From: JAJEFO01 sp965214325 | GTDB lineage: Bacteria > Pseudomonadota > Alphaproteobacteria > Rhodobacterales > Rhodobacteraceae | DNA: 64,000 bases | Direction of reading: 5' to 3' | NCBI GenBank assembly: GCA_965214325.1 | Contig: CBDCBG010000006.1 | Span: forward strand, 1,302,001-1,366,000 | Shown here: positions 35,384-44,140 of the stretch, piece after piece | How positions within the stretch are numbered: position 1 is the stretch's first letter | Layout of the letters: each line of letters opens with the position of its first letter | Notes under the pieces: model-generated | Seen by the model: only the letters and a program-made list of their open reading frames with translations | Told to the model about the DNA's origin: nothing | Databases searched by the model: none | Program-made: the position numbers and the translations under genes

Positions 35384-36448
35384 CTACTGCGTCCAGTCCC
35401 GCAGCGGTTCGGACCCGCGTTCGCGGCCGCCTTCCAGGAAAGCCTTCAGGACCTCTGCTGCAGGAAGGCCGGCCGCGGCATTCAACGCAACCCAGTCACC
35501 GGCCAGATCGGGCAGGCCATTGACCCAGCGCAAGCGCTCCGCTTCCGGCAGTTCCGAAACGATCGCGCCCTGCTCCTGCATGGTCTCCAGGAATCCGGCC
35601 TCGCGGCCGCCGACCGCATCGGCAACCATTTGGCTGTATTCCATTCCGAGTTCCTTCAGCACGCCCTGCACGTCGTCCGGCAGGCCGTTGAACGTATCGG
35701 CATTCATCGTCAGTGAACCCGTGATCGGGCCGCCCATGTCCACTAGCGTGACATGGGGCGCGACTTCGTGGATCTTGAAGGGGAGCATGCCGTTGATCGT
35801 CATGACCGCCCCGTCGGCAACGCCGGTGGAGATCGAGCTGTAGAACTCCGGAAACGCGGCATTGACCGCAACGGCGCCCGTGCCTTGCAGCCAGTTCGCA
35901 ACCGCGCCGCCGGCCAGCAGTTTCAGCCCCTGCAGATCGTCCAAGGAATTGATCGGATCCTTGGTGATCAGGTGGTAGGATCCATCCGCCATCGCGCCCA
36001 GATGGACCTGATTGTACCTGGCCCATTGTTCGTTCATTGCAGGCACTCTCTCGTGCAGTTGGTTGCCGATTTCGGTCAGGTCGTGCACGCCGCTGACCGC
36101 AAACGGAGCGTAGAAGTGGACGTTGTGCAGCGGGAGCTTTTCGGGTTCGAAAATCGTGCCGATCCAGGCCAGGTCCGCCAAACCGCTTTCCACGCCTTCC
36201 AACGCATTGAACGCGTTGAACAGCGAGCCGGCATAAGCTTCGGTCCAATCGATGCGATTGTCGCTGCCCATGGCCTCAAGCCGCCTGTTGGTTTCCGGCA
36301 CGACGTGCTTCGTGATGACCTCGACCCACGGCAGGAACGGGGGATGGCTGGAACCGGCCGTCAGCTTGATGGTTTCTGCTGAAGCCGCGATGCCGCTTGT
36401 CATCAGGCAAGCGGCCCCGATCGCGAGCGCCCTTGAAAGATTGGTCAT
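35384..36448 (-). CDS. dctP: TRAP transporter solute-binding protein
   Basis: 354 aa. The ATG at 36448 follows GGAGGAAAACC and gives a signal peptide (MTNLSRALAIGAACLMTSGI, cleavage after ASA). The mature protein begins ETIKLTAGSSHPPFLPWVEV. Family features include the GLKLLAGGAVANWLQGTGAVAV binding segment, although the usual carboxylate-binding Arg position is less obvious than in the DctP at 27204. EFYSSISTGVADGAV follows. Cognate permease is the adjacent fused DctQM. The surrounding aldehyde dehydrogenase suggests an aromatic or other aldehyde-yielding acid, but this is a guess. Confidence 0.9.
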   Translation of the reverse strand: MTNLSRALAIGAACLMTSGIAASAETIKLTAGSSHPPFLPWVEVITKHVVPETNRRLEAMGSDNRIDWTEAYAGSLFNAFNALEGVESGLADLAWIGTIFEPEKLPLHNVHFYAPFAVSGVHDLTEIGNQLHERVPAMNEQWARYNQVHLGAMADGSYHLITKDPINSLDDLQGLKLLAGGAVANWLQGTGAVAVNAAFPEFYSSISTGVADGAVMTINGMLPFKIHEVAPHVTLVDMGGPITGSLTMNADTFNGLPDDVQGVLKELGMEYSQMVADAVGGREAGFLETMQEQGAIVSELPEAERLRWVNGLPDLAGDWVALNAAAGLPAAEVLKAFLEGGRERGSEPLRDWTQ

Positions 36449-36485
36449 GGTTTTCCTCCCAGTTGATTGCATTCGGGTCCCGGGT

Positions 36486-37106
36486 TCAGCCCCAGGAATG
36501 TCCGGCCCAAGTGATTGACTTTCCGGCCAGCCAGTCGGCTCCGGTGGCGTAAAGCGTTTCGACCTCGGGTCCCTTGAGGCCGGGCATGTCTTTCTTGACC
36601 GGATATCCGACCTGCGACTGAAGATAGGCAAGATGCTGATATCCCGCGGGAAACTCGTCAAGAAGCCCTTGATCAAGTTCAACCGTCGCGCGTGGTGCAA
36701 CCGGATCCATCCTGTCCTTTTCGTATATCGGCTGGCGCAGGCACATTCCCCACCTGCCGTCACGTCTCTCCAGGAAGTCGAGGAAGCGCCCCGTGCAGAC
36801 GACATCCACCAGAACGCCGTGAACCTCACCGCGCTGAGAGATCGTCATCTTGGTTTGCGTGACTGCCCGGCCGCCCGCGATCTCGCAATTGAATCCGCCC
36901 AGAAAATGCAGGATCGACACGCCGCGCGCCCAGCCTTGCCTGTTCATTTCTATGAACTCGTCAGCGGTGCCCTGGGTCCAGGTGGCCATCATGCGCCCGT
37001 CATCGTGCCAGACCGTGCGGAACTTGTCCCAGAAGCCGGCGTCCCGCCATATGGCCCAGTTCTCGATCAGTTCGCGCAGCAGGAGCCTGTCTTGCCAATC
37101 GTCCAT
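36486..37106 (-). CDS. NTF2-like (SnoaL-type) protein
   Basis: 206 aa with a TAGGAGG ribosome-binding site overlapping the upstream stop region. The N-terminal two thirds look like a SnoaL_4/ring-hydroxylating-beta-type NTF2 fold: LRELIENWAIWRDAGFWDKF, WHDDGRMMATWTQG, ILHFLGGFNCEIAGGRAVTQTKM and RYxDFLERRDGRWGM-like strands. A C-terminal extension follows (about 140-206, FPAGYQHLAYLQSQVGYPV). Such proteins act as isomerases or dehydratases or bind small molecules. In this operon it probably works on the TRAP substrate before or after the aldehyde dehydrogenase. Confidence 0.75.
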   Translation of the reverse strand: MDDWQDRLLLRELIENWAIWRDAGFWDKFRTVWHDDGRMMATWTQGTADEFIEMNRQGWARGVSILHFLGGFNCEIAGGRAVTQTKMTISQRGEVHGVLVDVVCTGRFLDFLERRDGRWGMCLRQPIYEKDRMDPVAPRATVELDQGLLDEFPAGYQHLAYLQSQVGYPVKKDMPGLKGPEVETLYATGADWLAGKSITWAGHSWG

Positions 37107-37115
37107 TGAGGCCTC

Positions 37116-38609
37116 CTAGAACGGGGTTTTCCGGCCACCGCGCTCCACGGTCAGCCATCGGGTTTCGGTAAAGGTCTCGACAGACCAGCGCCCGCCGTGT
37201 CGTCCCAGCCCGCTGCTCTTCACGCCACCGAACGGGATGGTGGGTTCGTCATAGATCGTGGTGTCGTTGACGTGGGCCATGCCGCTTTCAATCCGGCGCG
37301 CAACGGCCAGGCCACGCTTTTCGTCCTGCGTGATCACCGATGCCGAGAGCCCGTACCTGCAGTTGTTGGCAAGCTCGATCGCCTCTTCTTCGCCATCGGC
37401 GAACATGATGTTGGCGACCGGGCCGAAGACCTCTTCATGGAAGATCTCCATGTCCGGAGTCACGCCCGTGACGACTGTCGGCTGAAAATAGAGGCCGTCT
37501 CGTGTGCCGCCCGCATGAATCTCGACGCCGTCAGCCCGCGCCTGCGCCAGCCGTGCGTCGACTTTCCGGGCTTGCGTCTCGTTGATCATCGGCCCGATCT
37601 GGTTTTCCGCCTTAGTGGGGTCGCCGACTTTCAGCTCCTTCGTGGCTGCCATGAACCTGGCCATGAAGGCGTCTTCCAGCCTGCGGTCGACAATGATCTT
37701 TTCGGCGGACATGCAAATCTGGCCCTGATGGAAAAAGGCCCCGAACCGGGCGGCCCTGACCGCGACGTCCAGGTCGGCGTCATCCAGCACGATCAGGCTG
37801 TCCTTGCCGCCAAGTTCCACACAGGCCTTCTTCAGCAATCTGCCGGCCTTGCCGGCGATTGACCGGCCGACGGCTGTAGACCCGGTGAAGCTGACCGCCT
37901 TGACCTTGGGGTTTGCGACAAGCTCATCCCCTACCTCGGCGACATTTTCGCGTGAACACGTCACTACGTTCAGGACGCCCGGCGGAAAACCGGCCTCCTC
38001 GAACGCCTCGGCGATCATCAAGCCGCCCGTGACCGGAGTTTCCTCCGAAGGTTTCAGGACAATTGCGTTGCCGACCGCAAGCGCCACCCCCATGCCGCGG
38101 CTGGACAGCAAGAGAGGGACGTTCCATGGGCTGATAACGCTTACCACGCCGAGGGGCTGGCGCTCGACGATGCTGGTCTTCAGGTGGTCCGACGGCATGG
38201 ATTCGCCCGACGGAAAGTAGGCCGCCGCCGCCGCCGCCCGGTAGACGCCGGGGGCGTAGCCGGTTTCGAACAGGCCCTTGCGGATCCAGCCACCGCATTC
38301 CGAGGTCAGCGCGCCGACGAATTCTGCCCGCCACGCCTCGAGAACTTCAGCCACTTTCAGCAGCAGCCGTGCACGTTCGGTGAACGGCAGCGCCGCCCAG
38401 CCCGGCTGTGCCGCCGCCGCCGCGTCAATCGCCGCCCTGGCGTCGTCACGGGTCGCGTCCGGGGCCTTGGACCACACCCGGCCGTTTGCTGGATTGAAGA
38501 CATCAAAGGTGCCGCCCGACGCGGCGAGCCAGGCGCCGCCGACCGACATGCCCCTTGACTGATAGGACTCGGCGAAGTCCTCATTGAAGGGCAGTGACGG
38601 TTCGCTCAT
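37116..38609 (-). CDS. NAD(P)-dependent aldehyde dehydrogenase
   Basis: 497 aa member of the ALDH superfamily. It has VISPWNVPLLLSSRGMGVALA, the cofactor-binding FTGSTAVGRSIA, the general-base Glu in CVELGGKDSLIVLDDADLD and the catalytic Cys in HQGQICMSAEK. EEVFGPVANI and PFGGVKSSGLGRHGG complete the fold. It is closest in feel to benzaldehyde/vanillin/salicylaldehyde dehydrogenases, but the substrate cannot be fixed. AGGATGAGAC precedes the ATG. It follows the GntR gene by 20 bp and leads the TRAP operon. Confidence 0.92.
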   Translation of the reverse strand: MSEPSLPFNEDFAESYQSRGMSVGGAWLAASGGTFDVFNPANGRVWSKAPDATRDDARAAIDAAAAAQPGWAALPFTERARLLLKVAEVLEAWRAEFVGALTSECGGWIRKGLFETGYAPGVYRAAAAAAYFPSGESMPSDHLKTSIVERQPLGVVSVISPWNVPLLLSSRGMGVALAVGNAIVLKPSEETPVTGGLMIAEAFEEAGFPPGVLNVVTCSRENVAEVGDELVANPKVKAVSFTGSTAVGRSIAGKAGRLLKKACVELGGKDSLIVLDDADLDVAVRAARFGAFFHQGQICMSAEKIIVDRRLEDAFMARFMAATKELKVGDPTKAENQIGPMINETQARKVDARLAQARADGVEIHAGGTRDGLYFQPTVVTGVTPDMEIFHEEVFGPVANIMFADGEEEAIELANNCRYGLSASVITQDEKRGLAVARRIESGMAHVNDTTIYDEPTIPFGGVKSSGLGRHGGRWSVETFTETRWLTVERGGRKTPF

Positions 38610-38629
38610 GTCTCATCCTGTTTGCGGTC

Positions 38630-39346
38630 TCAGACCGCTTGCAGCAGCGTCGGGATATGGTCCGCCTCGCGCGGTCCAACGAACAGGCGGGCGTATTCGA
38701 AGGTGGCGTTGGAGTGTTCGCGCATTACCGTCTCGGCCCTGGCGGCATCGCCATCTTCAATCGCCTTGGCGATGATCACATGTTGCGCGTGGCCGACTGA
38801 CATCCGCAGAAGCTCCTTGTCCAGCAGATCGGGGTTTGGTGCATATGCGCCCAATGCGGCCATCGGCAGATGGCGGATGGGTTCGTAGGACAACGCGACA
38901 AAATCGTTGCCACAATCGCGCATGATGGTTTCGTGGAAAAGCGTGTTGGCTTCCTGAAACACCGCAACGTCATCCATGCTGATCCGGCGTCTGAGCACGA
39001 TGCCTTCGGTCATTTCGATGCTGCGGGCCAGATCCGTGCGCGTGGTTTCCGGCACCCCTTTCGAGGCCAGTGCCGCAGCCGCCGCGCCCTCCAGAATCCC
39101 TCGAAGCTTGATGACCATTTCCAGTTCGCCAAGGCTGACCTTGCACACTTCGTAACCCCGGCCCGGAAGTTTCTTGATCAACCCGGTCATTTCCAGGCGG
39201 GTCAACGCAAACTTTGCGGGAGTGCGGGATACGCCCAGCATTCCCGCCACCACGACCTCAGACAGCCGCTCACCTCCCGGAAGCTCTCCATCCAGGATCA
39301 TCTGGCGAAGTCTCGCGAGTGTCTGCTGTTCAGCCTTCTTCACCAA
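38630..39346 (-). CDS. GntR-family regulator with FCD domain
   Basis: 238 aa. The winged helix has LRQMILDGELPGGERLSEVVVAGMLGVSRTPAKFALTRLE in its N-terminal third. An all-helical FCD domain follows (LRGILEGAAAAALA, FQEANTLFHETIM, HAQHVIIAKAIEDGDAARAETVMREHSNATFEYA). It is the first gene of the minus-strand TRAP/aldehyde-dehydrogenase operon and likely controls its own promoter, which is AT-rich and carries a CTCGAAA direct repeat. Ligand unknown. Confidence 0.9.
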   Translation of the reverse strand: MVKKAEQQTLARLRQMILDGELPGGERLSEVVVAGMLGVSRTPAKFALTRLEMTGLIKKLPGRGYEVCKVSLGELEMVIKLRGILEGAAAAALASKGVPETTRTDLARSIEMTEGIVLRRRISMDDVAVFQEANTLFHETIMRDCGNDFVALSYEPIRHLPMAALGAYAPNPDLLDKELLRMSVGHAQHVIIAKAIEDGDAARAETVMREHSNATFEYARLFVGPREADHIPTLLQAV

Positions 39347-39370
39347 ATCCTCCGAAACGAATCCATTTTA

Positions 39371-39397
39371 CTCGAAACATTCTAGTTTTTCTCGAAA
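39371..39397 (+). promoter_or_regulatory. Direct repeat in the GntR operon promoter region
   Basis: CTCGAAA occurs at 39371-39377 and 39391-39397, a 20-bp period (about two helix turns), each preceded by a T-run. It lies 25-51 bp upstream of the regulator's start in unusually AT-rich DNA, so it is a candidate operator. Confidence 0.4.
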
Positions 39398-39658
39398 TCT
39401 CTGTCAATTTGCATTCATTCGTTCGAATTCTGACCCGCCTGACCCTAGGTCGCCGGCGCGATCGCCACGGCCGACGCGGCGAATTCCGCGCTTGGCTCAA
39501 GCGTCAACGGCATGGTCCATTCCGGGTTTGCCAGGGACGTGCCGGCATCGGATCGCGCGACACGATCCCGGCTTCTCGCGGTCGCCGTGACGAACGCGGT
39601 TTCGAAGGTCCGGTCGATCCTCCGGGAGTGACGATGCAACGGGACTCCGTGAGTCGCG
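39398..39658. other. Intergenic, no gene recognised
   Basis: About 260 bp, plus the 51-bp promoter region before it. A minus-strand frame ending at 39445 (tail SLANPEWTMPLTLEPSAEFA) has some protein-like character. It has no start signal or family match. Confidence 0.4.
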
Positions 39659-40594
39659 CTATTCGGAATCAAGCTCGGCAAGCGCCCTCTGGATCGCTAC
39701 CAGCATTGCGTCGCGTCGTTGCGACAGTTCGGCCACGGTACGTCCCTCATTGGCTTCCGCCAGTCCCTCTTCGAGAAGCTTCGCGGTCGCGTCGTTCAGT
39801 CGCGGTGAACCCAGGTCGTCCCACCACCCGTTGAAGGTGTCAGCGAAGTGATCGCAAAAGGCAGCCAGCCCTCCCTGGCCGGCGCCAAGGCCGAACAGGG
39901 TCGTCGGCCCCATGGTTGCCCATCTGAGCCCCGGCCCGGACGCGATCGCCTTGTCCACGTCGCCCACGCTTGCGACGCCGCTCTCGACCAGGTGGATTGC
40001 CTCGCGCCAGATGGCGGATTGCAGCCGGTTGGCGACATGGCCCGGAACCTCCTTCTGCACGCGGATCGTGGTCTTGCCGATGTCTGCGTAGAACGCCTCG
40101 GCTGCTTCGATGGCTCCAGGCTGCGTCACTTCGTTCGCCATCAGCTCCACAAGGGGAATCAGATGAGGCGGATTGAAGGGATGGCCCAGGATGAACCGGC
40201 CAGGCGAGCGCCATCCCTCCTGCATTTGGCCAAGGGTCAGCCCCGAGGCCGAGCTTGCGACGATCGCCCGGGGCGAAAGGCGCGGTTCGATACGCGCAAA
40301 CGTGTCGTGTTTCACGGCAACCCGCTCGGGAACGCTTTCCTGAATGAAATCTGCCCCTTCAACCGCTGCTTCAGGAGAGGCGTGAAAGGTGATCCGATCC
40401 GGATCTCCCCGTTTCGTCAGCCCGATCTCGGTCATCGCAGGCCAAGCCTCCCGAACATGATCCCGAACGGCCGCTTCGGTTCCCGCGGCCGGATCGAAGA
40501 CCGCCACCGATCGGCCAGAAGCAAGAAAGAGGGCCGCCCAGCTTGCGCCGATGAGGCCCGCGCCGATGACACTGGTTCGCTCAATTTCAGACAT
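39659..40594 (-). CDS. 3-hydroxyacyl-CoA dehydrogenase-type enzyme, carnitine-dehydrogenase-like
   Basis: 311 aa. The NAD-binding GAGLIGASWAALFLASG at the N-terminus is followed by DFIQESVPERVAVKHDTF, SSASGL and LGHPFNPPHLIPLVELM, which includes the catalytic His. The C-terminal domain has KEVPGHVANRLQSAIWREAIHLVESGVAS. The single-domain length, HPFNPP motif and lack of CoA-domain features resemble L-carnitine dehydrogenase and L-gulonate 3-dehydrogenase. A nearby AraC regulator and Rieske oxygenase of carnitine/betaine type favour carnitine-like substrates. Its ATG overlaps the previous stop by one base (TGATG). Confidence 0.82.
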   Translation of the reverse strand: MSEIERTSVIGAGLIGASWAALFLASGRSVAVFDPAAGTEAAVRDHVREAWPAMTEIGLTKRGDPDRITFHASPEAAVEGADFIQESVPERVAVKHDTFARIEPRLSPRAIVASSASGLTLGQMQEGWRSPGRFILGHPFNPPHLIPLVELMANEVTQPGAIEAAEAFYADIGKTTIRVQKEVPGHVANRLQSAIWREAIHLVESGVASVGDVDKAIASGPGLRWATMGPTTLFGLGAGQGGLAAFCDHFADTFNGWWDDLGSPRLNDATAKLLEEGLAEANEGRTVAELSQRRDAMLVAIQRALAELDSE

Positions 40595-41334
40595 CAGAAC
40601 ATTCCCGGGTTGATCGGCGAAGCCGCGGTCATGCCGCCATCCACCGTAAAGAGCTGGCCGGTTGCGAAGCCCGCTTCGTCCGACGCCAGCCAGACGGCGA
40701 TTGCGGCAATGTCTTCGGGACGCCCGAAACGCCGCGTCGCATGGCGCAAGAGCGCGTCCTGCCTGACGGCCCCGGGGTCCGAGGCGAGCTCAAACGCGGC
40801 TTCAAGCATTCCGGTCTCGATCCATCCGGGGCAAATGGCGTTGCAGCGCACCTTCGGCCCGTGATCCACGGCGATTGAACGGGTGAGACCATGCACAAAG
40901 GCCTTGGACGCGTTGTAGAGCGCCATGCCCGGGTCGGCGGTCCGGCCGGAGATCGAGCCGATGTTGATGATCGATCCACCGGACCGCATTTGGGGAAGGA
41001 CCGCGCGGCAGGCGTTGAACACGCCCTTGCAGTTCACGCCGACAACCAGGTCCCAATCCGCATCAGTGCTGTCCGTGACGGTTCGCTCGACCTGAACGCC
41101 GGCGTTGTTGACGAGGATGTCCGCCGGTCCGGCCGTTGCGGCCAGGCGCTCCATGTCCGCGACGCTGGAGACGTCCGCCGTCATCCAGGCGCAATCCACG
41201 GGCAGGTCATCGGACGCAGGGCTTCGCCCGCACGCCAGAACGCTTGCCCCTTCCTTCAGGAATGCCTCGACGATCCCGCGTCCAATGCCCTGACCGCCTC
41301 CCGTAACGATGGCCCTCTTGTCCTTCAGTCGCAT
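40594..41334 (-). CDS. Short-chain dehydrogenase/reductase
   Basis: 246 aa from the ATG at 41334 (MRLKDKRAIVTGGGQGIGRG); the open frame upstream is not protein-like. The NAD-binding TGGGQGIGRG, NNAGVQ, catalytic Ser in IGSISGRTADPG and YNASK (Tyr-x3-Lys) are intact. The ending GFATGQLFTVDGGMTAA is typical. It overlaps the dehydrogenase gene downstream by one base, so both act in one pathway, probably oxidation of a secondary hydroxyl. Substrate not identifiable. Confidence 0.87.
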   Translation of the reverse strand: MRLKDKRAIVTGGGQGIGRGIVEAFLKEGASVLACGRSPASDDLPVDCAWMTADVSSVADMERLAATAGPADILVNNAGVQVERTVTDSTDADWDLVVGVNCKGVFNACRAVLPQMRSGGSIINIGSISGRTADPGMALYNASKAFVHGLTRSIAVDHGPKVRCNAICPGWIETGMLEAAFELASDPGAVRQDALLRHATRRFGRPEDIAAIAVWLASDEAGFATGQLFTVDGGMTAASPINPGMF

Positions 41335-41419
41335 CAGATCGCTCGCTGGATGCCTTGCACCGGGGCATCGGCACAGCCTTGGGAACCCGGCACGAGCTGT
41401 CTGGTTTGGCAGGGCATTG

Positions 41420-41983
41420 TCAGGTCCCTGCCAACGAAATGCCTGAAGCGGTTGAGGCGCCCGAGATATGGCATTCGAACTCGCATTCCGTGTCATGTGC
41501 GCGGCCTTGGTGCCTTATGTCGCATTCAACGACTGCGAAAGTGTCGGGAAGCATCAATTCCATGGCATCGGCAAGGAACTCGGGCTCACGATCGAGTTCC
41601 CGTCCACCGGGCATCTCGAGAAGCGGAGAGAACCCGAAATCCGTCGAACCCATGTCGAGGCTCGCGACCTCGGGGCTGGCAGACGTCGCCGCGTCGAGCC
41701 ATTCGCTCGTCGTCATTCCCAGCCTGCCGCCTGCCGAGCCCTTGATGACGGCGCTTGCCAGCCGCTTGATGACGGGCAGGACTTGCCGGCGAGCCTCTGG
41801 CCGGGAATCCGGCTTGCCTGAACCTGGATCACGGGCGCGCAGGCGGATGAGCGACGCGGCGGCCTCGGCGGCGTCAATGGTGGCGCGCGCGATCCCGGCT
41901 GAATTGGCTGGCGAGCGTTCAGGCATGGCGGGCGCATGAATGCCGCCAGTCGGTGCACATGTTGTCATGAACGACCTCGGCAC
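41420..41983 (-). pseudogene. Truncated, inactive BKACE (beta-keto acid cleavage enzyme) gene
   Basis: The frame shows clear BKACE/DUF849 features: CAPTGGIHAPAMPERSP at the N-terminus, AAEAAASLIRLRARDP, SPEVASLDMGSTDFG, and DTFAVVECDIR...ECEFECHIS. The family is about 300 aa; this stops near residue 180, losing the C-terminal half. The metal-binding HxH (VHLHARDP in active members) has become RLR, and the TTGG region is degraded. It is therefore a dead gene. A start at 41968 with GAGG upstream is plausible. BKACE enzymes cleave dehydrocarnitine, so its position between a carnitine-dehydrogenase-like gene and a Rieske oxygenase is meaningful. Confidence 0.75.
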
Positions 41984-42010
41984 GCGTCCCGTCGTTCGTT
42001 TCGGGGACCA

Positions 42011-42805
42011 TCAAGGTTTCATCTGCTGGACCTGCGCACTCAGTCCGCCGTCGAGAATCCACAGCTGCCCGCTGGCATAGCGCGCTTCGTCGGACGCCAG
42101 CCAATTGACGAGATTCGCGATGTCCTCCGGCGTGCCATAGGTCCGCATGGGATGCACGTCGCACACCGCCTTCTGCAACTGGGTGACTGTCCTTCCACCG
42201 CCACCCGAGCCTTCGCCCTCGAAGAAGCCCTGCAGCATGGGAGTGTCGACATAGCCCGGGCAAACCGCGTTGACACGGATGCCTTCAGGGCCGTGATCGC
42301 AGGCCATGGCGCGGGTCAGCGCATGAACCGCACCTTTCGTGGCACAATAGGCCGCCAGACCCGGATCGGCGATGAACCCGTCGTACGAACCGAAATTGAC
42401 GATGCTGGCGCTGGCGCCGTGTTCCGCCGCCAGGCGAAGCAGGGGCAAGGCATGTTTCGAGGTCAGGAACGTGCCGGTGACATTGACGGCAAAGGATCGG
42501 TGCCACTCTTCGAGTGTGGTCTCCTCGATGGTCTTCTCGATCTCGATTCCGGCAGCGTTGACAAGAACATCGAGCCGACCCGTCTCGTTTCGCACGCGGT
42601 TCATCGCGGCGATGCAATCGTCCTCACTGGCGACGTCGAGCCGAACGAAACGGCTTCCGTCATCGTCGTGCCTGTCGAGCGAACCCGCCGCGCTGATGTC
42701 CGCCGAATAGACCGTTGCGCCCTCATTGAGGAAACGCGCGACGATTGCGCGTCCGATGCCGCCCCGGCCACCCGTGACGAACGCCACTTTTCCTTCAAGC
42801 TTCAT
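42011..42805 (-). CDS. Short-chain dehydrogenase/reductase
   Basis: 264 aa from the ATG at 42805 (MKLEGKVAFVTGGRGGIGRA). The TGGRGGIG cofactor motif and NAAG are present. The Ser region is VNFGSYDGFIADPG, where the usual catalytic Ser appears within NFGSYDG. YCATKGAVHALTRA supplies Tyr and Lys, followed by VCPGYVDTPM. An insert EGEGSGGGGRTVTQ (about 195-208) is unusual and flexible. Minus-strand neighbour of the Rieske oxygenase and of the decayed BKACE gene, hence probably part of the same catabolic operon. Confidence 0.85.
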   Translation of the reverse strand: MKLEGKVAFVTGGRGGIGRAIVARFLNEGATVYSADISAAGSLDRHDDDGSRFVRLDVASEDDCIAAMNRVRNETGRLDVLVNAAGIEIEKTIEETTLEEWHRSFAVNVTGTFLTSKHALPLLRLAAEHGASASIVNFGSYDGFIADPGLAAYCATKGAVHALTRAMACDHGPEGIRVNAVCPGYVDTPMLQGFFEGEGSGGGGRTVTQLQKAVCDVHPMRTYGTPEDIANLVNWLASDEARYASGQLWILDGGLSAQVQQMKP

Positions 42806-42917
42806 GTCCGCCGGCCTCCGGCTGGAATCTTCCGGACTTCGTGGCGGTCTCCGCGCCACGTTCGGTCTCTCCCCGCTTTCCGAGCCACGGCCGCCAACAA
42901 GCCGATGCCGCGCTGCG

Positions 42918-44057
42918 TCACGGGGCAGCCCTGGCATAGGCGTCCAGAACGAGCCCGTGAAAGTGATGCACGGCGTGTTCGGATTTTCCCGAGCCCGCCG
43001 GATTGCTTACGATCCGGCCCTGAGAGAAGGCTGGCGTTGCCATGCCCTTCTGCACGCTTTCGACGATGTCGATGTCCTCGCGCTGCAGCACCTCATCGAG
43101 ATAGCGCATGGCATCCTTCTCCATCGCATCCGGTTCGGGTGTCTCGAGGAAGAAGTCGTAGGTTTCCAGGGTTCGGCCGGCGCCGGCGGGGATGATGTTC
43201 AGCACGATCATCGACGATCGTCCCGGATAGCGCATGAAGCAGGTCGTGGGCCAAAGCCACCAGACCGCATGGGTGCGTACCGTTGCATTCGAGACGTCAT
43301 AGGCGGTGTTGGCGCCTTTCCCGGCCTCGGCCATGTGGCTCGAATAGATGCCGTGGGTGGTCACCTTGTAGGTGTCCATGTCCACCAGATTGCAGAAATC
43401 CTTGTGGGCGACCGGGCAATGATAGCATTCCAGGAAATTGTCGACGACATTCTTCCAGTTCGACCTGATGTCGTAGGACAGGCGGCACCCGAACGTGAGC
43501 TCTTCGATGTCCGGCGCCCAGTGGCGGATTTCTGTCTCAAGGCTTTCTGACGCCCGGGACAGGGGCACCGCGTCCGGATCCAGGTTCACGAAGACAAATC
43601 CCGCGAATTCGGTCACCTGCACCTCGTCGAGGCAGATCGAATTCACGTCGAAGCCGGACAGGTTCCCGGATTCCGGCGCACGGACCAGCTGGCCGTCCAG
43701 CCGGTAGACCCAGGCATGGTAGGGGCACATGATTCGCGATGCCGTTCCCTCTCCGCTTAGAAGATGGTGCGCACGGTGCTTGCAGACATTGTAGAAGGCG
43801 CGAAGGACGCCCTCGCGATCACGCACGATGGCGACCGGCCTTCCGGCGATTTCGGTTGCAAGGTAGGAACAGGGCTTGCGCAGCCTTTCGACATGGCACA
43901 CCCATTGCCAGCTGCGCGAAATTACTTCGCGCCGATCCACCTCGTACCAGGCCGGGTCCGTGTAGGCGTCCGCCTTCAGCGACAACGAGCGGCTCAGGTC
44001 CGGTGAATACCCGGCGCCGATCGTCGCGAATTGCTCCCTGCTTGGCAGTTCGGTCAT
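42918..44057 (-). CDS. Rieske non-haem iron oxygenase, CntA/GbcA/Stc2-like
   Basis: 379 aa ring-hydroxylating-type oxygenase alpha subunit. The Rieske cluster ligands are in NVCKHRAHHLLSGEG and CPYHAWVY (CxH...CxxH). The mononuclear iron site has DNFLECYHCPVAH, with the bridging Asp and two His. The region WWLWPTTCF and the late VESVQKGM plus GSGKSEHAVHHFH resemble carnitine monooxygenase CntA/YeaW and glycine-betaine or stachydrine demethylases. These cleave an N-methyl or C-N bond of quaternary amines using O2. No reductase partner gene is in the window. AGGGA precedes the ATG. Confidence 0.88.
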   Translation of the reverse strand: MTELPSREQFATIGAGYSPDLSRSLSLKADAYTDPAWYEVDRREVISRSWQWVCHVERLRKPCSYLATEIAGRPVAIVRDREGVLRAFYNVCKHRAHHLLSGEGTASRIMCPYHAWVYRLDGQLVRAPESGNLSGFDVNSICLDEVQVTEFAGFVFVNLDPDAVPLSRASESLETEIRHWAPDIEELTFGCRLSYDIRSNWKNVVDNFLECYHCPVAHKDFCNLVDMDTYKVTTHGIYSSHMAEAGKGANTAYDVSNATVRTHAVWWLWPTTCFMRYPGRSSMIVLNIIPAGAGRTLETYDFFLETPEPDAMEKDAMRYLDEVLQREDIDIVESVQKGMATPAFSQGRIVSNPAGSGKSEHAVHHFHGLVLDAYARAAP

Positions 44058-44140
44058 CGAGTGATCCCTCGCATCAAGCGGGCCTGACGCGATCTTGAAG
44101 ACGAAACGAATTCCGGCAATTCACCATGTTGGCCACCAAT

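Noticed and set aside
33881..35716. Long plus-strand frame of 611 codons over the fused TRAP permease
   Set aside because: Its translation is rich in His, Arg, Asp and Gln with no domain pattern. The minus strand gives a fully recognisable permease.
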